DNA of 64,000 nt from Bdellovibrio sp. ZAP7. GTDB lineage: Bacteria > Bdellovibrionota > FAC87 > UBA2466. Where the stretch lies: contig CAMCTJ010000006.1 of assembly GCA_945878405.1 (NCBI GenBank), forward strand, positions 62,001 through 126,000. The letters are read 5' to 3'. The notes under the pieces are model-generated. The model saw only the letters and a list, made by a program, of their open reading frames with translations. It was not told where the DNA came from and made no database searches. Positions 1 through 8,988 of this stretch are shown here, in pieces (the first letter of the stretch is position 1; every line of letters starts with the position of its first letter). A program made the position numbers and the translations under genes.

Positions 1-118
1 AATCGAGTCCATGCTTCAATTAAAAGATCACTGCGCGGGTTTTCATGTCATGACAATACGACGCGAACCTTTAATTCCTTTAGTTGTGAAAGGCTTTTAT
101 GAGCGAATCTCTATCTAG
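1..118 (+). CDS. 3' end of an upstream gene, possibly methylenetetrahydrofolate reductase-like (partial)
   Basis: An open frame enters from the left edge (codons in phase with base 2) and stops at TAG 116-118, overlapping the gcvT start by 20 bases. The visible tail is about 38 residues and contains CAGFHVMTIRREP. This faintly resembles the GVHVM-type strand near the C-terminus of some MetF-family reductases, and a folate one-carbon enzyme would fit next to gcvT. The piece is too short to identify reliably: the reading frame is seen, the function is a guess from one short motif and the neighbour. Confidence 0.45.
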   Translation, partial: IESMLQLKDHCAGFHVMTIRREPLIPLVVKGFYERISI

Positions 119-1217
119 AACCCCCCTCTATAAAAATCACTTGGCACTGAGTGCTCGGATGGTTCCTTTTGCAGGCTACGAAATGCCTGTTCAGTACCAA
201 GGGGTGATCGAAGAAACCAAAGCTTGCAGAAAAACAGGCGGATTATTTGACGTAAGTCACATGGGCCAATTTGTTTTAAAAGGCAAAAATGTTTTGCCCC
301 TTTTGCAAGAATTAGTAACGAATCAATTGAACAAAGTAGCTATCGGCCAAGCCCAATATAATTTTCTTTGCAATGAACGCGGTGGGGTAATTGATGACAT
401 CATTGTCTATCATCGTGCTGAAAACGAAGTGTTTCTCTGTGTAAATGCGAGCAATCGAAAAGCAGATTGGGATTGGTTGACCTCTCATTTGGGCGCCCAA
501 TTGGATTTTCAGGATCTCAGCGAGCAAACCGCACTTATCGCGATCCAAGGCCCTGAATCCCAATCAGTGCTCATGAAGATTGCTCCAGATGGAGACTGGG
601 ATCGGTTAAATTATTACTGGGCAAAAGAAACCTCTATCTGTGACATTCCTGTTTTTGTGTCTCGAACAGGGTATACGGGGGAGGATGGTTTCGAACTCTA
701 CGTGCCTTCTGAAAAAGCGAGTGAGCTGTGGAATGCTTTACTCGAAGAAGGAAAGACTAGAGGCATTCAACCCTGTGGTCTAGGAGCCCGAGATTCGTTG
801 AGACTAGAGATGGGGTATCCGCTTCACGGTCACGAATTAAGCCCTGATATTACGCCTCTTCAAGCCGGTTTAACTTGGGCAGTAAAACTAGATACAGTTC
901 CACAATTCATTGGAAGAGAGGCATTATTAAAGGAACGAAGCGAAGGCCCGCAAATTCAACTTAAGCCTTTAGTCATTCAGGATAAACGAATTGCACGACA
1001 AGGTTATGAGATCGCAAATCTCAATAAACAGATTGTTGGCACAATCACCAGTGGCACTTTTAGTCCCCATTGCGGTTCACCTATTGCTCTTGGCTTCGTT
1101 CAAAAAGAAGACAGTCAAAACAGCCAGTACCTGGTAAAAGTCAGAACCGACTGGATCCCTGCGCAATCCACTAGTCTCCCGTTTGTTCCCAGTCGAGTCA
1201 GAAAGAACACAAAGTAA
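99..1217 (+). CDS. gcvT: Aminomethyltransferase, glycine cleavage T-protein
   Basis: T-protein of the glycine cleavage system. It takes the aminomethyl group from lipoyl-H-protein, releases ammonia and makes 5,10-methylene-tetrahydrofolate in the cytoplasm. The 372 residues match the usual family length (about 360-375). The N-terminal KNHLALSARMVPFAGYEMPVQY, the DVSHMGQ segment, GYTGEDGFELY and the GLGARDSLRLEMG stretch with LHGHE are T-protein signatures, and the C-terminal barrel with SGTFSP is complete. The ATG start follows a GAAAGG ribosome-binding sequence and overlaps the end of the preceding gene. gcvH, gcvPA and gcvPB follow after one unrelated gene; the lipoamide dehydrogenase is not in the window. 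Confidence 0.96.
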   Translation: MSESLSRTPLYKNHLALSARMVPFAGYEMPVQYQGVIEETKACRKTGGLFDVSHMGQFVLKGKNVLPLLQELVTNQLNKVAIGQAQYNFLCNERGGVIDDIIVYHRAENEVFLCVNASNRKADWDWLTSHLGAQLDFQDLSEQTALIAIQGPESQSVLMKIAPDGDWDRLNYYWAKETSICDIPVFVSRTGYTGEDGFELYVPSEKASELWNALLEEGKTRGIQPCGLGARDSLRLEMGYPLHGHELSPDITPLQAGLTWAVKLDTVPQFIGREALLKERSEGPQIQLKPLVIQDKRIARQGYEIANLNKQIVGTITSGTFSPHCGSPIALGFVQKEDSQNSQYLVKVRTDWIPAQSTSLPFVPSRVRKNTK

Positions 1218-1225
1218 CTTTACGA

Positions 1226-1234
1226 TGTTATAAT
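1226..1234 (+). promoter_or_regulatory. Candidate extended -10 promoter element
   Basis: TGTTATAAT, a perfect TGnTATAAT extended -10, lies between gcvT and the gene at 1255. Transcription would start near 1241, about 14 bases before the ATG. No convincing -35 hexamer is present, which is normal for extended -10 promoters. It would give the downstream gene, and perhaps gcvH-gcvPA-gcvPB, transcription independent of gcvT. Confidence 0.45.
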
Positions 1235-1254
1235 TATCTTTCAACCGGAGAGGA

Positions 1255-2442
1255 ATGATGCGCTTTTTTTCTGCACTGAACGTATTTTTTTTGATCCTTG
1301 CGTCCGTACCGGTTTTTCCAGAATCTCAACACAACTCCATACTCCTTGAACGCATTGGATCCGCGAAAAAGCGGCCACCGGTAACCGATCGATTATCTGA
1401 AGATGAGATCCTTTTTTTGACTGACAACTTTTTCAGGATCGAAGAATCGGTTAAAGAAAGATATGACAACAAAACCGAAAAGCCCGATTTAACCATTGCT
1501 GATGGAATCAGCTCAGCCCTTTCCTCAGATGCCAAAGAATCGGTTTTGGCTGCCGCCCTTGCAGACTTAGCAGGTTCACTCAACAAAAATCAATTGAGAA
1601 GCCTTCAAAGAGAAAGCGAAGCCCTAGCTACTAAAATTCGGGAACAAGAGCCCAGAGATCGAGACCTTAGACTTTTGACGTTAATTGAACGAAGTGAATG
1701 GCTCACCTATATCGTAAGTGGCCAGACTCCACCTCCTTCCAGTTTCCCACAGCCCAAAGATGAAGAAGCCTTTGAGCGATTCAAGAAAGAATTTAAGTTG
1801 GCCAAAAAGGAAGTAAATAAAAGAAATCGACAGATTTTGGATTATATCCAGGAAGCAAAAGGCGGGAATAAAGATGCCAAGCAATGGCTGCGCCAGAAAT
1901 TGGATCTCAAATCATTTACCACGTTTATGAAGGGTCAAAAAGATTTTGGGGGAGATGCACTTTTTGAAGATGTTGCAGAAGCCCTGGTCTGGGATGACAA
2001 AGAAATCGGTGCTAAATATCATGATTTTACCGACCCAGAGGGGAAAACAGCTCGGCTAGTAGTTGGAAAAGAACCCAAAAAACACGCTAAACAACTGGCT
2101 GATTTCCTAAAAAAAGAGGGGGAGCGATTCGAGCGCTTTTCCTTATCACCCACTCGCCTAAAGCCCAACGAATCTCAGGTGATAAATCTCTCTGGGACCA
2201 AGCTAGCTGCGCCTCAATCTAACTCGCTTGCAACAAAAGCGCTCCCAGTTTTCAAACAAGCTTGTGTTGACTGCCACCGCACGCAGCAAATCCCTATTTC
2301 GAGCTTCGCCAATGCCGCTACGCTGGTTCAAACTGGCGAGATGCCGCAGAATCAGGCGCTTAGCGAATCGGATAAAAAGGCCTTGATTGATTTTTTTCTC
2401 AGTAATGAGCCTAAAGAGCCCTTCTTACAGTTAATCCGCTAG
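1255..2442 (+). CDS. Exported protein with one C-terminal CxxCH haem motif, function unknown
   Basis: I do not recognise this 395-residue protein as a named family. It begins with a signal peptide (MMRFFSALNVFFLILASVPVFPES). The middle is charged and probably helical, with many Lys/Glu. Near residue 340 there is CVDCH, followed by a segment ending TGEMPQNQALSESDKKALIDFF. That layout resembles a small class I c-type cytochrome domain: CxxCH haem attachment, a possible methionine ligand in GEMP, and a C-terminal helix. A periplasmic monohaem cytochrome-like role is therefore plausible. The start codon is a tandem ATGATG after GGAGAGG. It sits between gcvT and gcvH, where no glycine-cleavage component of this kind is known to me. 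Confidence 0.85.
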   Translation: MMRFFSALNVFFLILASVPVFPESQHNSILLERIGSAKKRPPVTDRLSEDEILFLTDNFFRIEESVKERYDNKTEKPDLTIADGISSALSSDAKESVLAAALADLAGSLNKNQLRSLQRESEALATKIREQEPRDRDLRLLTLIERSEWLTYIVSGQTPPPSSFPQPKDEEAFERFKKEFKLAKKEVNKRNRQILDYIQEAKGGNKDAKQWLRQKLDLKSFTTFMKGQKDFGGDALFEDVAEALVWDDKEIGAKYHDFTDPEGKTARLVVGKEPKKHAKQLADFLKKEGERFERFSLSPTRLKPNESQVINLSGTKLAAPQSNSLATKALPVFKQACVDCHRTQQIPISSFANAATLVQTGEMPQNQALSESDKKALIDFFLSNEPKEPFLQLIR

Positions 2443-2516
2443 TTTGAACCCCATTTATGGTTGACTAAGCCCCGAGATTTATTACTGTTATGTAAACATT
2501 TCCTTGAGGTGAATTT

Positions 2517-2906
2517 ATGGCTTCGGTGCCAAACGGACTCCGCTACACAAAAGAACACGAGTGGGTGTTGATGGAAGATAATATTGCTACCATCGGCATT
2601 ACAGACTTCGCACAGGAATCCCTGGGAGACGTTACTTATATTCAACTCCCAAAAGAGGGCGAGACTATTGGTAAGAATGATCCGTTTGGGGTCGTCGAAT
2701 CGGTTAAAGCGGTAAGTGATTTGTATGCTCCCGTTTCTGGTAGAGTGGCTGAAGTAAATCAACCTCTTTTAGATGCCCCAGAATTAGTAAATCAGGATCC
2801 TTACACTGATGGTTGGATGGTTAAAGTCGAGCTAAAAGATATCTCCGATATTGAAGATCTTATGGAAGCAAAAGAGTACAAGGAATACATTGAGGAACAA
2901 GGATAA
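2517..2906 (+). CDS. gcvH: Glycine cleavage H-protein (lipoyl carrier)
   Basis: H-protein shuttles the methylamine intermediate between P-, T- and L-proteins on a lipoyl arm. The 129 residues fit the family (about 125-130). The lipoylated lysine is K64 in [18 protein letters not shown], and the start YTKEHEW plus the [15 protein letters not shown] stretch are diagnostic. A TTGAGGTG ribosome-binding sequence precedes the ATG. A TTGACT hexamer at 2461-2466 in the 74-base gap before it might belong to a promoter, but no good -10 is properly spaced. gcvPA begins 6 bases after the stop codon. Confidence 0.97.
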   Translation: MASVPNGLRYTKEHEWVLMEDNIATIGITDFAQESLGDVTYIQLPKEGETIGKNDPFGVVESVKAVSDLYAPVSGRVAEVNQPLLDAPELVNQDPYTDGWMVKVELKDISDIEDLMEAKEYKEYIEEQG

Positions 2907-2912
2907 ACAAAA

Positions 2913-4283
2913 GTGCCTTCACTCCCGCTCACTCCTGAAGAAGAAAAAAAAGCATTTCAAACCATCGGCATCCAATCGTTCGATGATTTAATTGCGACTA
3001 TCCCCCCAAAAATAAGAGAGTCTGCTCGTTTTCAACTGGATTTCGGGCCCGAATATAGCAATCTAAATTCAGGTTTAACTGAACATGAGTTGAGAGATTA
3101 CTTTTTAAAGCTCTCAGCGGAAAACAAAATAGGTCCCGAAACAGTTCATTTTCTAGGGGGCGGAATTTATGACAATATTATTCCCGCAATCGTAAATCAG
3201 CTGGTATTACGAGGTGAGTTTTTAACGTGTTACACACCTTATCAGCCCGAGATAAGCCAGGGAACCTTACAGGCTATTTTCGAATTTCAAACAATGATGT
3301 GTCGGATCACTGGAATGCCTCTGTCAAACGCATCAATGTATGATGGTCCGACTGCTACTGCGGAAGCCGTGCTAATGGCTCAGAGATTGAGCAAGAATTC
3401 GAAAAGTGTTTTATTAGCGACGAATCTTTCGCCAGAGTATCGAACAGTCACTCGCACATTTCTATCAGGACATGAAACTCAAATTGGCGAAGTTTTATTT
3501 ACTGATGATGGCCTTTTGGACATGAACCATCTATCCAAGCTTACGGAGTCTTTAGATCCTTGTGCTTTAGTAGTGAGCTATCCAAATTATTTTGGTTCGT
3601 TAGAGGACCTAGCGGTTATAAAAAACCAACTGCCTGCTAGCTGCTTATTGATTGTAGCAGTACCGGATCCCTCTGCTTTGTCCATCTTTGAACCCCCCGG
3701 TTCTTTTGGTGCGGACATCGTTGTTGGAGAGGCCCAACAGCTCGGCACCCCCATGTTGTTTGGGGGTCCCCACGTAGGATTTTTCACTACTCGAAAAGAG
3801 TATCTCCGCCAACTGCCTGGCCGAATCGTTGGAGAAACGCAGGATTCTAGAGGGGAAAAGTGTTACACCCTGACGCTTTCCACTCGGGAACAGCACATCA
3901 GAAGAGATAAGGCCACTTCTAACATCTGCACCAATCAAGGACTTATTGCTCTGAGAACTACTATTTATTTAAGTTTTCTAGGAAAACAAGGGTTTCAGAG
4001 TCTGGGAGAGACGAATTTCTCTCTGTTTGAATACTTGAAGGAACAACTTTCAGCTCGTCAAATACCTCTCAAGTTCAGTGGCGCATCTTATTATCGAGAG
4101 GGCGTGTTTGAAGTTCCTAACCTTGAGGAACGATTTGAAAAGTGTTTGGCAAAAAACATCGTTCCCGGAATCCGTCTCCGCGATAAATTTGGACCGGCCT
4201 TCGAAAACAGCCTTCTTATTACGGTAAATCCCAAACATAGTCGAAGGCAGTTGGACTTACTTTGTGAGGTTTTGGCATCATGA
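2913..4283 (+). CDS. gcvPA: Glycine dehydrogenase (decarboxylating) subunit 1
   Basis: N-terminal half of the split glycine decarboxylase (P-protein), which with GcvPB binds PLP, decarboxylates glycine and loads the H-protein. At 456 residues it has normal subunit-1 length. FLGGGIYDNIIPAIV, TPYQPEISQGTLQAIFEFQTM and SMYDGPTATAEA are family hallmarks, and TREQHIRRDKATSNICTNQ lies near residue 330. The start is a GTG six bases after gcvH; the end overlaps gcvPB by 4 bases (ATGA), indicating translational coupling of the two subunits. The split form, rather than a single ~950-residue P-protein, is found in many bacteria and archaea. Confidence 0.95.
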   Translation: MPSLPLTPEEEKKAFQTIGIQSFDDLIATIPPKIRESARFQLDFGPEYSNLNSGLTEHELRDYFLKLSAENKIGPETVHFLGGGIYDNIIPAIVNQLVLRGEFLTCYTPYQPEISQGTLQAIFEFQTMMCRITGMPLSNASMYDGPTATAEAVLMAQRLSKNSKSVLLATNLSPEYRTVTRTFLSGHETQIGEVLFTDDGLLDMNHLSKLTESLDPCALVVSYPNYFGSLEDLAVIKNQLPASCLLIVAVPDPSALSIFEPPGSFGADIVVGEAQQLGTPMLFGGPHVGFFTTRKEYLRQLPGRIVGETQDSRGEKCYTLTLSTREQHIRRDKATSNICTNQGLIALRTTIYLSFLGKQGFQSLGETNFSLFEYLKEQLSARQIPLKFSGASYYREGVFEVPNLEERFEKCLAKNIVPGIRLRDKFGPAFENSLLITVNPKHSRRQLDLLCEVLAS

Positions 4284-5764
4284 GTACACCCAACAAAGCA
4301 GCTTTAGGCATTGCACTGAGAGAAGATACAATATTTGAACGTTCTGCCTCTGGAAGAATTGGGTTTGAGCTGCCCCAAACATCAGTTCCTCTTAAAAAGC
4401 CTACTTCTAAAGGACGGCAAAAGGCAGCTGAACTTCCGGAAGTTTCTGAACTCCAAGTGGTTAGACATTTTACTCGTTTATCCAGCTGGAATTACGCAAT
4501 TGATTTAGGCACTTTTCCACTGGGCTCCTGTACCATGAAGTACAATCCGCGAATTAATGAGGAACTGGCCGCTCTTCCCGGATTCTGTGATGTTCATCCC
4601 GAACTCCCTGTGGATTTTTGTCAGGGCTCTTTGAAACTGATTTATCTTTTGGAACGAGCTCTTGCGAGCATCGTAGGATTAGATGCATGCACTGTACAAC
4701 CAGCCGCAGGAGCTGTCGGTGAATTCACAGGCCTTAGCCTTATCCGTGCTTTTCATGAAAAACATGGGGGACATCGAAAGTATGTTCTTATCCCAGATAG
4801 TGCCCACGGAACAAATCCGGCATCGTGTATTTTAGCGGGTTATGAGGCGATTCCTTTAAAGGTAGGAAAAGACGGATTTATGACCGTCGAGTCGGTAGAG
4901 GAAGCGATTTCGAAATACGGGCGAGACATTGCCGCTCTCATGACCACGAATCCAAATACTCTCGGGGTCTTCGAACAAAACATTTCTCAGATCGCTGAAG
5001 TCCTTCATGGCATCGGGGCCCAGCTCTGTATGGATGGCGCCAACATGAATGCGATCTTAGGAATTGCAAAGCCGGGAGACATGGGTGTGGACGTCATGCA
5101 ATACAATTTGCACAAGACATTTTCAACACCTCATGGAGGTGGCGGCCCCGGATCTGGCCCAGTAGCATGTCGTTCTCATTTGGCCCCCTTTCTTCCCAAT
5201 CCGCGTGTAGTGGAACGAAATGGAGTTTATCAAGTAGAGCACCTTCCTGATTCAATAGGCAAAGTGAAGGGAGCTTTTGGCAATTTTGGCGTTATGGTTA
5301 GGGCGCTTGCTTACATTATGAATCACGGAAGCTCTGGATTGCGGAGGGTTTCTACAAATGCGGTCATCAACGCAAATTATCTCAGGGCACGACTTCAAAA
5401 GCACTATCGACTTGGAACCAACACTCCCCATTTTCACGAGTGTGTACTTTCAGATTCTAAGCAGATTGAGGATAATGGCGTTAAGACTATCCAAATTGCA
5501 AAGGCACTAATGGATTATGGCTATCATCCACCGACCGTTTATTTCCCACTAACCGTTCCAGGGGCCATGTTAATCGAACCCACGGAAACGGAAAGTCTGC
5601 AGGAACTTGATGAGCTTGCAGATGCCTTTTTAGACATCGCCAAGAAGATCGAAAGCAAAGAGGAAACATTTGAAAAGTCCCCCATCAAAACATTCGTTGG
5701 GAAAGTCGATGAAGTGGGTGCGGCCAGAAAGCCCATTCTTTCACTGGACGACCGCACTCTCTGA
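4280..5764 (+). CDS. gcvPB: Glycine dehydrogenase (decarboxylating) subunit 2
   Basis: C-terminal half of the split P-protein, carrying the PLP-binding lysine. K279 lies in NLHKTFSTPHGGGGPGSGP, the standard PLP site. SWNYAIDLGTFPLGSCTMKYNP and IPDSAHGTNPAS are also typical. Length 494 fits subunit 2. The start overlaps gcvPA by 4 bases. The last 30 or so residues run into the likely start of the following membrane glycosyltransferase gene, which overlaps it in another frame. Confidence 0.95.
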   Translation: MSTPNKAALGIALREDTIFERSASGRIGFELPQTSVPLKKPTSKGRQKAAELPEVSELQVVRHFTRLSSWNYAIDLGTFPLGSCTMKYNPRINEELAALPGFCDVHPELPVDFCQGSLKLIYLLERALASIVGLDACTVQPAAGAVGEFTGLSLIRAFHEKHGGHRKYVLIPDSAHGTNPASCILAGYEAIPLKVGKDGFMTVESVEEAISKYGRDIAALMTTNPNTLGVFEQNISQIAEVLHGIGAQLCMDGANMNAILGIAKPGDMGVDVMQYNLHKTFSTPHGGGGPGSGPVACRSHLAPFLPNPRVVERNGVYQVEHLPDSIGKVKGAFGNFGVMVRALAYIMNHGSSGLRRVSTNAVINANYLRARLQKHYRLGTNTPHFHECVLSDSKQIEDNGVKTIQIAKALMDYGYHPPTVYFPLTVPGAMLIEPTETESLQELDELADAFLDIAKKIESKEETFEKSPIKTFVGKVDEVGAARKPILSLDDRTL

Positions 5765-7202
5765 GCATGGCTACCTGATCCTTCTGGGCTGTGTTTTTGT
5801 TGCTCATTTTTTCTTAGCTCACTTTTTACCCCCTGCTGAAGACGAGCTTTATTATTGGTCTTGGTCCCAGAATTTGTCCTGGAGCTACTTTGATCATCCG
5901 CCCATGACAGCATGGTTGATACGATTATCGACTGCTGTTTTTGGCAACAATATTCTCGCTATTCGCCTTCCTGCGATTCTAGTGCATCTAGTTCTCCTCT
6001 ATAAACTGAGCACTCTTTCTGAAAACAGAACTATTTTATCTCTTCTGCTTCTTACGCCTTTGAGTTTGTTTGGAGCAGTCCTGATGACTCCCGACATTCC
6101 TCTAGTACTTTTTTGGTTTTTTTATTTCATCTGGGCTTTAGATGTTAATTCACAATTTAGCCAGTGGAGTGACGATCCGATTTCAAGAGTCTATCGCCAA
6201 AAGCCCGTCCCCATTTCAAACTGGGTAATTGGCGGAATGGTTCTTGGTCTGGGACTACTGAGCAAATATACGATGGCCCTAGCGCCCATTTGCTTACTTT
6301 TTTTGCTGCTGGGGAAATATCGAATCAAAGCTTGGTACCAAGGGTTTTTAGCTCATGGTTTTGCCGCTTTTATCGTTTTCCTACCGGTAACGATTTTCAA
6401 TGTGCGTTACAACTTTTCGCCCATTTTGTTCCAATGGGAGCACACGCGACATTCCGTTCCCTTCTCTTTTCTTTTTTCGTATTTGGGCTCTCAAATTCTC
6501 CTTGTCGGTGCACTGCCTTTTTTATTAATTCCTTGGATCTTGCTTAACTACCGTTCTCTGGTTCGCTTACCCTCTTACCGCAGTCAGCTCTGCTTTTTTT
6601 TAATTCCCCTGATTTTTTTTTCCTATAAATCGACCCATCATTTTTTAGAAGCTAACTGGGGACTTGTTTGTTATCTCAGCTTCTGGCCTTTGAGCTCTTA
6701 TTTTTTATTGCACAACTCTTTTCGTTCTTTCGTTTGGGCTATTATATTTGTAGCTTTTATTGTTCCGCTAACCATTTCATTAGCTGTCTTGATTCACTTG
6801 TTTCACCCTTTGCCTTGGATTGGAATTGCTCAGGATCGGTTAGCTAAGATGCGAGGGCAAAACCAGCTTGTGCAAATTGTTGCTGAAACCCAAAAGGGGT
6901 ATCAGCATCTTCCGATTTTTTTATCAAGTTATCAGTGGACATCGTATTTTAAATTTTACGGTTTTTCTTCGGCCAATCAATTGCCCGGGACTGGCAGGCC
7001 GAGTCATTTCACGCTATTGCCGAGCGATCCCTGCCAAAAAGAAAGAGTATTATTTTTTAATCCAAGTGGCGAAAAACTACCGCAGGCCTTAGAATGCTTT
7101 AAGCAGAAACGACCTCTAATTGAACTCCCTTTAATGATTCGAGGACAAGTAGCCTCACAATGGGAATTATTGGAATTATCAAACTCTGGGGCAGTGAAAT
7201 GA
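5709..7202 (+). CDS. Membrane glycosyltransferase, PMT/ArnT-like (GT39/GT83 type)
   Basis: Integral membrane glycosyltransferase of the dolichyl/undecaprenyl-phosphate-sugar-dependent class, which transfers sugars on the periplasmic face of the inner membrane. After the first membrane segment comes PAEDELYYWSWSQ, containing the acidic pair of the first periplasmic loop, then SYFDHPPMTAWLIR, both characteristic of the family. About ten further hydrophobic segments follow. I chose ATG 5709; an in-frame TTG at 5670 with a better AGAGGA ribosome-binding sequence would add 13 residues. Either start lies inside the 3' end of gcvPB. It ends in an ATGA overlap with the PHP-like gene. The acceptor (lipid A, protein or glycan) cannot be told from sequence. 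Confidence 0.88.
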   Translation: MKWVRPESPFFHWTTALSEHGYLILLGCVFVAHFFLAHFLPPAEDELYYWSWSQNLSWSYFDHPPMTAWLIRLSTAVFGNNILAIRLPAILVHLVLLYKLSTLSENRTILSLLLLTPLSLFGAVLMTPDIPLVLFWFFYFIWALDVNSQFSQWSDDPISRVYRQKPVPISNWVIGGMVLGLGLLSKYTMALAPICLLFLLLGKYRIKAWYQGFLAHGFAAFIVFLPVTIFNVRYNFSPILFQWEHTRHSVPFSFLFSYLGSQILLVGALPFLLIPWILLNYRSLVRLPSYRSQLCFFLIPLIFFSYKSTHHFLEANWGLVCYLSFWPLSSYFLLHNSFRSFVWAIIFVAFIVPLTISLAVLIHLFHPLPWIGIAQDRLAKMRGQNQLVQIVAETQKGYQHLPIFLSSYQWTSYFKFYGFSSANQLPGTGRPSHFTLLPSDPCQKERVLFFNPSGEKLPQALECFKQKRPLIELPLMIRGQVASQWELLELSNSGAVK

Positions 7203-8395
7203 AACACTGGATCTTAAGTGCCTTTTTAGGGCTTTTTCTTTTTGAGGCGTTCAGTGTTCTCCCCACTCGCTCTGTTAATCCTCCCTCAACTGAGGCTCCT
7301 CACTTTATTTCTGGGCTGATAAACGTTCCACCAAATGTAACTGCGGAAGCCCACAACATTCCCCAGCTGGCTCTGCTTGCTAAAGAAAACGGCCACTCTT
7401 TTGCGGTTTTTGCAGATCATGATTCTGTAGAGGGACGACGTTTAGGGCTTGAGAAAAATTATGATGGTTTCGATGCGTTCATTGAGGTTGAGTCGTCAAC
7501 CCCTTCCGGAGATCTGCTTGTCTTCTTTTCTCACACCCCTCTTGAAAGCGCCTCTCCCAAAGAATTGTCAAAAGCGGCTTATGAACGCTTTCAAGGAAAC
7601 CCCATAACCCCAGAGCTATTTGTTTCCGTTTCACATCCCAGTCACAATAAACGACCCTGGACACAGCTAGACCGTTTTCCAGACGGAATAGAGCTGATTA
7701 ACTTTGATTCTCTTTTCTGGCGCAAGCTCATTTCAAATCCCTTAGATTTTCTGGGCTTGTCTTTATTATATCCGTTGAATCCTTTCATCACGGCGCTGAG
7801 AGTGATTGAACCGTATCCCAAAGACATTGCAAATTGGGATAACATGAACTCCCTTGAGCCTCGTCACTTTGGGATTCTTTCATCTCAATTTAATTTGAAG
7901 GTTCATTGGCCCAGACTAAACATCTCCTGGCCAAATTATCGAGAGCTCTTCCGGCTGGGTAGCAACATCGTATTTCCGAGGGAACCTCTTTCCACTGAAT
8001 TTAAAACTCGAAAAAAACAGATCTATCGTTGGATAAAAGAGGGACGACTGGCCATAGCTTTTCAAGCAATCCATCCTTTTTTAGGAAATGATTTTTATTT
8101 AAAATGCCCCAACGGTATTTTTCGAAGTGGTGAGGTTTTTCACGGCGACACCAGCGCTTGCGAGTTCATTGTTAAAACTCCTGCGAATCTCCCTTACGCA
8201 ACCAAAATTCGACTCTTAAAAAATGGAGAGTTGGAAAAAGAAATCTTCTCAAGCGATTCAGAGATACATATTCCGGTTGTCGGGGTTGGCCAATTTCGAA
8301 TAGAAACTTTGGTTCGCCCGCACTCATTTTTCTGGATTCTTCTACGAAAGTGGATTCCTTACGTTTTCTATAACCCTATATTCATTTCCGCATAG
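7199..8395 (+). CDS. Exported PHP-domain-like protein
   Basis: A 398-residue protein from the ATG that overlaps the upstream stop (ATGA); an in-frame start at 7160 would add 13 non-signal residues. It begins with a hydrophobic signal or anchor (WILSAFLGLFLFEAFSVL). The region EAHNIPQLALLAKENGHSFAVFADHDSVEG matches the PHP metal-dependent phosphoesterase pattern (SDG-type helix, then a TDHD-like strand), and SVSHPSHNKRPW may be the later histidine motif. The HxH pair normally just before this region is absent (INVPPN instead). The C-terminus ends in a hydrophobic segment. It may modify or hydrolyse a cell-envelope phosphate substrate, perhaps connected to the coupled glycosyltransferase; this is inference. 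Confidence 0.8.
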   Translation: MKHWILSAFLGLFLFEAFSVLPTRSVNPPSTEAPHFISGLINVPPNVTAEAHNIPQLALLAKENGHSFAVFADHDSVEGRRLGLEKNYDGFDAFIEVESSTPSGDLLVFFSHTPLESASPKELSKAAYERFQGNPITPELFVSVSHPSHNKRPWTQLDRFPDGIELINFDSLFWRKLISNPLDFLGLSLLYPLNPFITALRVIEPYPKDIANWDNMNSLEPRHFGILSSQFNLKVHWPRLNISWPNYRELFRLGSNIVFPREPLSTEFKTRKKQIYRWIKEGRLAIAFQAIHPFLGNDFYLKCPNGIFRSGEVFHGDTSACEFIVKTPANLPYATKIRLLKNGELEKEIFSSDSEIHIPVVGVGQFRIETLVRPHSFFWILLRKWIPYVFYNPIFISA

Positions 8396-8487
8396 CTTTT
8401 TTTCCATTCGTTTCAGCTACTTAGATTTGGTTCTTTAGTCTTTAAGGCATCCTAAGCATTCGTCGATAAGTATCCGAGTCATTATTT

Positions 8488-8988
8488 ATGTCTACCGTAA
8501 AACAACTTTGGGCGCCCTGGCGAATGGTCTTCATACAAGGGGGAACAAAAACTGGGGCTGGCTGTGTTTTCTGCGAACTTCCTAAGCAAAACCAGGATGC
8601 TCAGAATCTCATCCTATTTCAGAGCACCTACTCTTTTGTAATTCTTAACAAGTATCCCTACAACAATGGACACCTTATGGTGATCCCACACAAGCACACG
8701 GCCGATTTAAACGCACTAAGCTCAGAAGAACATGCCGATCTCATGTCCCTCACTAATCATTGCGTTTCTGCGCTCAAGGAATCCTATAAACCAGAAGGCT
8801 TTAATATTGGTATGAATTTAGGAGCAGCTGGGGGCGCTGGAATTCGAGAACACTTACATTTTCACATTGTGCCCCGATGGACTGGAGATACAAATTTCAT
8901 GCCGGTTTTAGCAGACACCAAGTCGATGCCCCAGCATCTCGAAGAAAGTTTTAAACAATTGGAACCCTATTTCAGGAGACTCTCATGA
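8488..8988 (+). CDS. HIT family nucleotide hydrolase/transferase
   Basis: Histidine-triad protein of 166 residues. The catalytic triad is HLHFHIVPRW near residue 130, and an N-terminal CVFCELP gives a CxxC pair as in zinc-containing bacterial HIT proteins. NGHLMVIPHKHTADL is the conserved nucleotide-binding core. The architecture (an ~160-residue HIT with C-terminal extension) resembles Ap4A phosphorylase/hydrolase-type proteins, so a dinucleoside polyphosphate substrate is plausible. Its end overlaps the next gene by 4 bases (ATGA), placing it in a coupled set with the LapA and phosphatase genes. Confidence 0.92.
   Translation: MSTVKQLWAPWRMVFIQGGTKTGAGCVFCELPKQNQDAQNLILFQSTYSFVILNKYPYNNGHLMVIPHKHTADLNALSSEEHADLMSLTNHCVSALKESYKPEGFNIGMNLGAAGGAGIREHLHFHIVPRWTGDTNFMPVLADTKSMPQHLEESFKQLEPYFRRLS

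Noticed and set aside
1-98. Glycine riboswitch ahead of gcvT
   Set aside because: The space before gcvT is occupied by the end of another reading frame and shows no paired riboswitch elements I could recognise.
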